7,304 bases of DNA from an uncultured beta proteobacterium (GTDB taxonomy: Bacteria; Pseudomonadota; Gammaproteobacteria; Burkholderiales; Burkholderiaceae_B), in the NCBI GenBank assembly GCA_903924715.1, contig CAIYCP010000422.1:1-7304 (forward strand), in the 5' to 3' direction. Below the pieces are notes generated by a model. It was not told the DNA's origin. It worked only from the letters and a program-made list of their open reading frames with translations, and did no database searches. Made by a program: the position numbers and the translations under genes. Of this stretch, positions 1 through 4,871 are shown in pieces. The first letter of the stretch is position 1, and every line of letters begins with the position of its first letter.

Positions 1-864
1 GCCGTTGGGGTTGATGTCAACACAGCTTCAGCCGCATTGCTAGCACGCGTCTCGGGGCTCAACAGCACTTTAGCCAAAAATATCGTCAGCTATCGCGATG
101 AAAAAGGCGCGTTTGCCAATCGCAAAGCGCTCAAAGAGGTTTCGCGTTTTGGCGAAAAAGCCTTTGAACAAGCGGCCGGTTTTTTACGCGTTCAAAACGG
201 TGACAATCCTCTTGATCGCTCATCAGTTCACCCCGAAGCGTATCCGGTGGTTGAACGGATTTTGAAAAAAATTGCGAGCGAAATGAAAGATGTAATTGGC
301 AACCGCGACAAACTAAAAGGTTTATCGCCTGCCGAGTTTGTTGATGAAAAATTTGGCGTCCCAACTGTACGGGACATTTTGCTTGAACTCGAAAAGCCTG
401 GTCGCGACCCACGGCCAGAGTTTAAGACGGCCACTTTCAAAGAAGGCGTTGAAACGCTGAACGACTTGTTGCCTGGGATGATTCTTGAAGGTGTTGTCAC
501 CAACGTGGCAAACTTTGGAGCCTTTGTAGATATCGGTGTACATCAGGATGGCTTAGTGCATATCTCAGCACTTGCTGAAAAATTTGTGAGTGATCCGCGC
601 GATGTCGTACGCGTGGGTCAAACCGTGCAGGTGCGAGTGCAAGAGGTGGATATTGCGCGTAAGCGTATTGCACTGACGATGCGGTTGAATGACGATACGC
701 CGCCGGCCAGGTCTATGGCTGCGGGCGGTGGCTCAGGTGGCGGCAACGGTGGTGGTTCAGGCGGCAACGCCAACCGCGGGGCACGCAAACCGAACGCGAG
801 CATCGCCCCCGAGACAAGCGCGAGCGGCGCGATGGCGGCAGCGTTTGCGAAACTGAAGCGGTAG
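1..864 (+). CDS. tex: Tex transcription accessory protein, C-terminal part (5' end off the window)
   Basis: The reading frame is open from base 1, so the gene enters from the left; 287 C-terminal residues are visible of a protein usually near 770-800 aa. Tex (YhgF family) is a cytoplasmic nucleic-acid-binding protein linked to transcription and RNA metabolism. Visible residues 1-65 are the helix-hairpin-helix region, beginning AVGVDVNTASAALLARVSGL, which is strongly conserved in Tex. Residues about 159-229 are an S1 RNA-binding domain (GMILEGVV, NFGAFVDIG, DGLVHIS, ARKRIALTMRL). A Gly/Ser/Asn-rich linker follows (about 240-257), and the protein ends in an Ala-rich AFAKLKR tail like those of betaproteobacterial Tex proteins. 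The stop lies 2 nt from the stop of the convergent dioxygenase gene. Identification is firm. The gene is a housekeeping neighbour and probably has no functional link to the catabolic genes to its right. Confidence 0.95.
   Translation, partial: AVGVDVNTASAALLARVSGLNSTLAKNIVSYRDEKGAFANRKALKEVSRFGEKAFEQAAGFLRVQNGDNPLDRSSVHPEAYPVVERILKKIASEMKDVIGNRDKLKGLSPAEFVDEKFGVPTVRDILLELEKPGRDPRPEFKTATFKEGVETLNDLLPGMILEGVVTNVANFGAFVDIGVHQDGLVHISALAEKFVSDPRDVVRVGQTVQVRVQEVDIARKRIALTMRLNDDTPPARSMAAGGGSGGGNGGGSGGNANRGARKPNASIAPETSASGAMAAAFAKLKR
724..768 (+). repeat. Short in-frame tandem repeat encoding Gly-Ser-Asn linker of Tex
   Basis: Two adjacent imperfect units (724-747, 24 bp; 748-768, 21 bp) encode GGGSGGGN and GGGSGGN. 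They form the flexible linker between the Tex S1 domain and its C-terminal tail. The units differ by one Gly codon, as expected from slippage in a low-complexity linker. No separate function is implied. Confidence 0.7.
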
Positions 865-866
865 TC

Positions 867-1958
867 TCAGGCGTGCGCGTTCGACTCAAGTCGCGCACGC
901 TGATGACCCGGGGCCAAATTTCTACCCTGAGTCAGTTCGCGACTTGTCCAACCGATATTGCCATGACTACTTAAGCCAAACCGCACAATCGCCTCATCTG
1001 AAAACTGCCTGATTTCAGGAATATTGAACCACACCCGCAAGAATAAGCGCCTTTGTTCAAAAGGGGTATCCGCCGACTCTTCATACTGGTCGCGGCCATG
1101 CAGCACCAGATAGTTATTGGCAAAATATACGTCGCCAGGATGCATGCGCACGGTTAACGCTAAGCTGCGAGCTGTGGCGTCAAAAAAATCAAGAATTGCC
1201 TGCTCTTGCTCGGTAAAAGGGATGTCGCGCCTCAGAGCGCCAGCGTTGATCCACGAGCGGTTATAGCGTACGCTCAGTTGATGATTAGGTGCAAAACTAA
1301 ACACCGGTATCTTGGTCGGTGAGTAAGGCTCTTCCCAGTCTTTTTGTTCAGCAAAGCGATCCCAATGAAAACCTTCACACGCGAGGGGCAACCACTCAGG
1401 GTGCTGTCGTACAAATTCGTTATAGACCGCAGTGGAACTAGCAATCGTGCTCAGCGCTCCGATCGGAGCCTGACGCACCCCGAGCAGACCCACTACATCA
1501 CCTAGATCGACGTGCAAGCGGGTCGGATGTTTGCTTCCGTAGGCACGAGTGAGGGGGGTTTTATCAATACCTTTTTCTTTGACATCCGCGATCAGCACAG
1601 ACTGCGGATCCTGACTGATGCAGGTCCCCAGATGCTGTCCTAAACCAAGATACATCAAACGGATATCGTCATCAGACTGACCTTGAACCGGAAAGCCTCG
1701 CAACACAATAAACCCACGCCCGTTTTTAACTGCGTCCACAATCTGTTGCGCTAACTCTTGGGTTGCCGTACCCAACGGGAAGTTCTCTTGATTGAGATCT
1801 CTGAGACCTAGCCCTTTATTTTTGACCAAGGCCAGGCTCGCTTTTAATTCAGCTTGTTGTGCCTCGGTTATTTGTACACGCCAAGTCGGGTCGTTTTCTA
1901 AACTCTCTCCAGTCCAGACAGACTGACCTTGCACAGCTTGACACGTTGCTGACATCAT
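867..1958 (-). CDS. TauD/TfdA-family Fe(II)/2-oxoglutarate-dependent dioxygenase
   Basis: A 363-aa protein of the TauD/TfdA (clavaminate synthase-like) superfamily. These cytoplasmic enzymes couple 2-oxoglutarate decarboxylation to hydroxylation of a substrate, often with loss of a leaving group. The iron ligands are visible: H149-x-D151 (LHVDLGD) and distal H287 (LVLHGRD). R304 and R308 in EQRRLFLRVWF match the Q-R-R-x3-R pattern of TauD, with R304 the expected 2-oxoglutarate-binding Arg. GFIVLRGFP (82-90) is the usual N-terminal strand motif. The first of two adjacent ATGs is chosen because CGGAG lies 8 nt upstream. The gene follows the solute-binding protein gene by 52 nt on the same strand, so the two are probably one transcript. 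It is longer than taurine dioxygenase (about 280 aa), and nothing shows that taurine is the substrate. Family assignment is secure; the substrate is unknown. Confidence 0.9.
   Translation of the reverse strand: MMSATCQAVQGQSVWTGESLENDPTWRVQITEAQQAELKASLALVKNKGLGLRDLNQENFPLGTATQELAQQIVDAVKNGRGFIVLRGFPVQGQSDDDIRLMYLGLGQHLGTCISQDPQSVLIADVKEKGIDKTPLTRAYGSKHPTRLHVDLGDVVGLLGVRQAPIGALSTIASSTAVYNEFVRQHPEWLPLACEGFHWDRFAEQKDWEEPYSPTKIPVFSFAPNHQLSVRYNRSWINAGALRRDIPFTEQEQAILDFFDATARSLALTVRMHPGDVYFANNYLVLHGRDQYEESADTPFEQRRLFLRVWFNIPEIRQFSDEAIVRFGLSSHGNIGWTSRELTQGRNLAPGHQRARLESNAHA
871..900. repeat. Perfect 9-bp inverted repeat at the tex/dioxygenase convergent end
   Basis: GCGTGCGCG (871-879) and CGCGCACGC (892-900) are exact reverse complements around a 12-nt spacer. 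Inside it, CGACT (882-886) and AGTCG (889-893) could pair as an alternative inner stem. The structure starts 6 nt after the tex stop and lies within the last codons of the dioxygenase gene. It could form the 3'-end hairpin of tex mRNA. No U-run follows on either strand, so it is not a textbook intrinsic terminator. Confidence 0.5.
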
Positions 1959-1966
1959 GATTTTTT

Positions 1967-1971
1967 CTCCG
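1967..1971 (-). promoter_or_regulatory. Ribosome binding site of the dioxygenase gene
   Basis: On the minus strand the sequence reads CGGAG, followed by 8 nt and then two consecutive ATG codons. The spacing fits the first ATG (1958) better than the second (1955, 11 nt), so it decides the start. The site sits between A-rich and T-rich tracts that could form only a weak AT hairpin. Confidence 0.7.
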
Positions 1972-2010
1972 AAAAATAGACCACTTCAAGCAAACACTGC
2001 GCCCACCTAA

Positions 2011-3579
2011 TTATTTCTCAGCAGCCGCTGACAACCATAAGTCACCATAGAACCAAGACATACTGGCTTCGCGCTCAATCCCTTGCACACGTTTTGAAGC
2101 ACCATCCCGGATGGGTCTCCAAAATAATGGGCTAATGTAAAAATTGTCGATGACATGTTGTTGTATCTGAGAATATATTTTTCGGCGCACAGCGGGATCA
2201 ACTTCGGCGCGCGCCTTAGACACCAAGGGATCAGTCGTGGTCGCCGCGTCATAGCCAGCATAATTTCTGGCAGCTTTAGCAGAAAAAAGATCGCTATAGG
2301 TCACGTCAGGATCGGGGCGAGCGATGGACGCTTGCAGTAAACCCAAGCCATATTGATAGCTCAACACCTTTGATAACCAAGCCTGCCGATCCATCATTTC
2401 GAGCGTCAACTCGATACCAGCCGCTTTAAGCATTGACTGCAACAATTGAGCGATCTGAGTATCTGGGTCTCGTTGAATCGCAGAAAGCACGATGGGCCCT
2501 TTGTGTGCGGACTTTGCGTAGGCTTCACGCGCCTTGACCAGATCGAACTGATGCCCCTTGACTGACTCGTCAAACACCCACGTGGTGTTAGGTTCAATCC
2601 CTGACATGATCGAACCGTTTCCCTTAGAGATCATCTTTTCAAGTGCCACCCGATTAATCGCGTAAGACACTGCCCGCCTCAAATCGGCGTTATCGAAGGG
2701 CGCTTGTTTGATATTAAAGGCGAGCAGTTGCGTCACTGCCGTCGCACCTTCAAGCAATAATAACTTTGGATTTTTGACGACTTGCTCAAAATCTTTTGTT
2801 TCAAGATAATCGATCAAATGCGTATTGCCCGATTGCAACTCGACGATTCGAATCGCAGAGTTAGGGATAATTTTGATCTCGATCTGATCCAAATAAGGCA
2901 ACGCCTGTCCGTCTTGACCTTTGCGCCAGTAGTAGGGGTTGCGTTTGGCACTCATTTGGTTGCCCGACCACGACACAATCTGAAAAGGGCCAGTCCCCAC
3001 CGGCGCGCGGCTGAAATCTGCACCTTTTTCTTTCACTGCGGTCGGAGAGACCATTGAACCCGGCTCAACAGCTAACATCGCCAGAATAACGCCTGACTTT
3101 CGCTTGAGATTGAGCCGAACGGTCAAAACATCAACGACCTCCACCGACTCTAAATCGGCCATATATTGGCTTGCTGGTGCCTTGACTTTTGGATCGAGTA
3201 AACGATCTAGATTAAATTTGACAGCCTCAGCATCAAAAGGGGTTCCATCCTGAAATTTGACTTCAGGTCTGAGATAGAAGTGAAGGGTTTTGCCGTCGTC
3301 GCTAAGCTTCCAACTCTTGGCTAACACCGGATGAAAATTTCCGCTCTGATCTTGATAGAGCAAATTCTCCGCGAATAAATTGAAAATTTTTCGATCAACG
3401 CCTGGGGCATTGCCAAAGAGCGGATCTAAACTTGCCACGGTAAATCGAAAAGCAATATTCAGCGTGCCACCACGTACAGGCTCAGCACCGAACGTTGGCC
3501 AACTCATGGTCAACGTCGCGAAGCACGCCGCCAAAGACACAACGCTTATCAAAGACATTTGACGAAATAATCTGATCAT
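2011..3579 (-). CDS. Family 5 ABC transporter solute-binding protein (DppA/OppA type)
   Basis: A 522-aa periplasmic binding protein of the SBP_bac_5 family, which delivers peptides, nickel, opines or other small organics to DppBCDF/OppBCDF-type importers. The start at 3579 gives MIRLFRQMSLISVVSL, an export signal with early Arg residues and a hydrophobic core; cleavage is likely near TFGA before EPVRGG (about residue 31/32). Family marks include RGGTLNIAF at the mature start, the signature block LAKSWKLSDDGKTLHFYLRP to FNLDRLLDP (about 86-130), VGTGPFQ (194-200), and FNIKQAPFDNADLRRAVSYA (288-307), typical of the LRRAVSYAINR helix. Length is normal for the family. An upstream in-frame GTG (3624) would put 15 polar residues ahead of the signal peptide and is rejected. 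The dioxygenase gene follows in the same direction. The matching permease is probably the one entering at the right edge. The ligand cannot be read from the sequence. Confidence 0.93.
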   Translation of the reverse strand: MIRLFRQMSLISVVSLAACFATLTMSWPTFGAEPVRGGTLNIAFRFTVASLDPLFGNAPGVDRKIFNLFAENLLYQDQSGNFHPVLAKSWKLSDDGKTLHFYLRPEVKFQDGTPFDAEAVKFNLDRLLDPKVKAPASQYMADLESVEVVDVLTVRLNLKRKSGVILAMLAVEPGSMVSPTAVKEKGADFSRAPVGTGPFQIVSWSGNQMSAKRNPYYWRKGQDGQALPYLDQIEIKIIPNSAIRIVELQSGNTHLIDYLETKDFEQVVKNPKLLLLEGATAVTQLLAFNIKQAPFDNADLRRAVSYAINRVALEKMISKGNGSIMSGIEPNTTWVFDESVKGHQFDLVKAREAYAKSAHKGPIVLSAIQRDPDTQIAQLLQSMLKAAGIELTLEMMDRQAWLSKVLSYQYGLGLLQASIARPDPDVTYSDLFSAKAARNYAGYDAATTTDPLVSKARAEVDPAVRRKIYSQIQQHVIDNFYISPLFWRPIRDGASKRVQGIEREASMSWFYGDLWLSAAAEK

Positions 3580-3583
3580 ACAG

Positions 3584-3590
3584 CCCCCTT
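3584..3590 (-). promoter_or_regulatory. Ribosome binding site of the solute-binding protein gene
   Basis: The minus strand reads AAGGGGG, then CTGT and ATG (3579). The purine block is a fair Shine-Dalgarno sequence, although the 4-nt gap is short. Together with the signal peptide starting at this ATG, it supports the start at 3579 over the upstream GTG at 3624. Confidence 0.6.
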
Positions 3591-3662
3591 TGGCAATCTC
3601 GACTCGGCCCAAGCGCTGCTGCACCTGACAACTGATGCACCGCCTAGTCGGCAGAACGTGAT

Positions 3663-3715
3663 CTATTTTTAATAGTTATGCGTCAGAGCGTAGCTTTTTT
3701 TCAAACCCTAGTCAA
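3663..3715 (-). promoter_or_regulatory. Candidate sigma-70 promoter(s) and AT-rich palindrome for the binding protein operon
   Basis: On the minus strand two overlapping promoter options are visible. One is TTGACT (3710-3715), a 17-nt spacer and TACGCT (3687-3692). The other is TTGAAA (3699-3704), an 18-nt spacer and CATAAC (3675-3680). Just downstream, 3663-3675 is the palindrome CTATT-TTT-AATAG, placed where a start-site operator could lie. The match quality is moderate. The region is the only space upstream of the binding protein gene, so its promoter must be in or near it if the gene is transcribed independently. Confidence 0.35.
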
Positions 3716-3811
3716 CGAAGGACTCACCACCTTGCGAAAACAGCCCAGAAAGGGCTCGGCTCAGAGAGTGGTACATTTGCAAGCAAACATTGACTCGTGA
3801 AGAAAAACGAA

Positions 3812-3931
3812 TGACAGTTGGCCTGGTTTCTTGCATCACGGCTCGTCTTGTTTTTTGAGTCACGGCTCGTATTATTTTTTGAATGACTGCTCGTTTTGTC
3901 TCTTGAATGACTGCTCGTCTTGCTTCTTTAA
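3812..3931. repeat. Tandem array of five imperfect 24-bp repeats
   Basis: Units are 3812-3835, 3836-3859, 3860-3883, 3884-3907 and 3908-3931, with no spacers. Each begins TSAC or TCAC/TGAC; the last four carry GCTCGT at positions 6-11, continue T-rich and end near TTGAA or TTTAA. Units 2 and 3 share TCACGGCTCG and units 4 and 5 share TGACTGCTCG, so the array seems to have grown by stepwise duplication. Unit 1 is the most diverged. A shorter related segment (TGACTCGTGAAG, from 3791) may be a decayed extra copy. Because 24 is a multiple of 3, every frame repeats in register: the plus frame has a TGA ending units 2, 3 and 4, while one minus frame stays open. The array ends exactly at the crotonase ribosome binding site. 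Confidence 0.85.
3848..3875 (+). promoter_or_regulatory. Candidate promoter inside the repeat array for the crotonase gene
   Basis: TTGTTT (3848-3853), a 16-nt spacer and TATTAT (3870-3875) resemble sigma-70 -35 and -10 elements. The -10 is one base from consensus; the -35 is weak. TATTAT exists only in the third repeat unit, where this sequence differs from its sister units. A start near 3882 would give a leader of about 60 nt before the GTG at 3943. Confidence 0.25.
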
Positions 3932-3935
3932 AGGA
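3931..3935 (+). promoter_or_regulatory. Ribosome binding site that fixes the crotonase start at GTG 3943
   Basis: AAGGA is followed by a 7-nt gap and GTG (3943-3945), an ideal arrangement. The first A is the last base of the repeat array. The in-frame ATG at 3907 has no Shine-Dalgarno sequence upstream, and its 12 extra residues would come from repeat sequence. Confidence 0.75.
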
Positions 3936-3942
3936 TGTCATT

Positions 3943-4860
3943 GTGCCTATTCTCTATGAAAAACGTAATGGTGTTGCCTACATCACTCTGGACAATCCAG
4001 ATAAGGCCAACGTTCTAGACAAGGCAACCTCTGACGATATTTCGGCGGCATGGATCGACATGTGGGAAGATCGAAGCGTACGTTGTGCAATTCTCACTGG
4101 CACGGGTGATCGACACTTTTGTGGTGGACACAACTTAAAGCCGCGACCTGATCTCACAGCGGAAGATCGTGAGTATCTACGTACCCAGCGAATTTTTTGG
4201 CCACTCGCAGGCACCGTTCATGGTCAAAAAACGGGCGTCGATGGTCGCATGGGAGACCACTACCCGCGAGTCTGGAAACCGGTGATCGCAGCGGTCAACG
4301 GGTGGGCAGCGGGCGCGGGCCTGTACACGCTGTTGGCCTCGACCGACATTCGTATTGCCAGTGCTGAGAATGCCAAATTCAAGTTTGCCCTCACTTCGCA
4401 GGGCTGGCTTGGTCACGGGCCTGGTGCAAGCTTATTGATCAAACAGCTGCGCTACATTGACGCGATGAAAATTTTGCTCACCGATCTGCCTTTTGATGCG
4501 CCAGAGGCTCTGCGTATCGGTTTAATTAACGAGATCGTCCCGCACGCCGACTTAATGACTCGCGCCGAAGAACTCGCGCGACATATCTGCACCCTGCCGC
4601 CCGTTGCCGTACGCATGATGAAAGAATTTGTTGTGCGCTTCGGTGACATGCCAACCGATCAGGCGTGGCATATTCAAAATCTGATTAACTCACTACTGAT
4701 CCAAACCACCGCCGATGGCGAAGAAGGTCGTCAAGCGTTTAATGAAAAACGTCCACCAGAATTTAACGGTACGCTTAGGCGTCGTGGAGAGCCTTGGGAA
4801 GCGCTTTCCGAAGAAGAAGCTAAACGCCTAGATGATGCCTACCGCAGCGGCGAGTTCTAA
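3943..4860 (+). CDS. Crotonase (enoyl-CoA hydratase/isomerase) family protein without the Glu dyad
   Basis: A 305-aa cytoplasmic crotonase-fold protein, somewhat longer than the usual 255-270 aa. Starting at GTG 3943, it opens PILYEKRNGVAYITLDNPDKAN, the normal first strand of the family. HFCGGHNL (58-65) and AAVNGWAAGAG (116-126) form the CoA-thioester oxyanion hole. The C-terminal block EEGRQAFNEKRPPEFNG (260-276) is typical. An enlarged segment (about 66-108, with GQKTGVDGRMGDHYPRVWKP) separates the two oxyanion motifs. Aligned by eye to rat enoyl-CoA hydratase, the positions of Glu144 and Glu164 are Tyr128 and Leu150, so ordinary hydration of enoyl-CoA by that dyad is unlikely. Other crotonase chemistry (hydrolase, decarboxylase, lyase, isomerase) remains possible; His158 in LGHGPG is near the pocket motif. 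The gene is divergent from the binding protein gene, and its stop overlaps that of the CoA-transferase, suggesting a shared CoA-thioester pathway. Confidence 0.88.
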   Translation: MPILYEKRNGVAYITLDNPDKANVLDKATSDDISAAWIDMWEDRSVRCAILTGTGDRHFCGGHNLKPRPDLTAEDREYLRTQRIFWPLAGTVHGQKTGVDGRMGDHYPRVWKPVIAAVNGWAAGAGLYTLLASTDIRIASAENAKFKFALTSQGWLGHGPGASLLIKQLRYIDAMKILLTDLPFDAPEALRIGLINEIVPHADLMTRAEELARHICTLPPVAVRMMKEFVVRFGDMPTDQAWHIQNLINSLLIQTTADGEEGRQAFNEKRPPEFNGTLRRRGEPWEALSEEEAKRLDDAYRSGEF

Positions 4861-4871
4861 CCGAACGCGCC
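4849..4871. repeat. Hairpin spanning the overlapping stops of crotonase and CoA-transferase genes
   Basis: GGCG-A-GTTC (4849-4857) and GAAC-G-CGCC (4863-4871) form a stem of 4+4 pairs with one A/G mismatch and a 5-nt loop, TAACC. The two convergent stop codons (TAA at 4858-4860, and TAG on the minus strand at 4857-4859) lie in the loop and stem top. It could mark the 3' end for both transcripts. No U-run follows on either strand, so intrinsic termination is uncertain. Confidence 0.45.

Larger units (their letters stand above)
3580..3942. other. Divergent intergenic region, 363 bp
   Basis: This is the only stretch over 300 bp without a supported gene. It separates the divergently transcribed binding protein (leftward) and crotonase (rightward) genes. 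It holds the leftward promoter candidates (3663-3715), a weak 5-bp hairpin (AGCCC/GGGCT, 3742-3756), a short inverted repeat TTTGC-AA-GCAAA (3776-3787) that could be an operator, the 24-bp tandem repeat array (3812-3931), and the crotonase ribosome binding site. A 77-codon frame on the minus strand (3708-3941) is open through the repeats but has no convincing start signal and is not called as a gene. Confidence 0.7.

Noticed and set aside
131..503. Minus-strand open frames opposite tex
   Set aside because: They lie wholly inside a conserved tex coding region and show no recognisable protein features.
867..1958. Naming the dioxygenase tauD or a gamma-butyrobetaine hydroxylase
   Set aside because: Only family-level iron and 2-oxoglutarate-binding residues are visible; length and neighbours do not match a taurine operon, and no substrate-specific residues could be recognised.
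1962..1976. TTTTTC/GAAAAA inverted repeat around the dioxygenase ribosome binding site
   Set aside because: Only AT-rich pairs with a 3-nt loop; too weak to argue for a translational switch.
3523..3525. Lipobox-like LAAC (Cys19) in the binding protein signal sequence
   Set aside because: It matches the short motif, but the hydrophobic stretch continues beyond the Cys (FATLTM), so type I cleavage near TFGA is more likely. A lipoprotein is not excluded.
3580..3624. GTG 3624 as the binding protein start
   Set aside because: It would place 15 mostly polar residues before a clear signal peptide; ATG 3579 has a purine-rich ribosome binding site.
3742..3756. Hairpin AGCCC/GGGCT followed by TTTT on the minus strand
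   Set aside because: Only five base pairs and a short T-run; there is no supported minus-strand gene immediately upstream for it to terminate.
3812..3931. Possible CRISPR array
   Set aside because: The 24-bp units are contiguous, with no spacers of unique sequence between them, and no cas gene is nearby.
3907..3942. ATG 3907 as the crotonase start
   Set aside because: There is no ribosome binding site ahead of it, the 12 extra residues come from repeat sequence, and GTG 3943 has AAGGA at ideal spacing and matches the family N-terminus.
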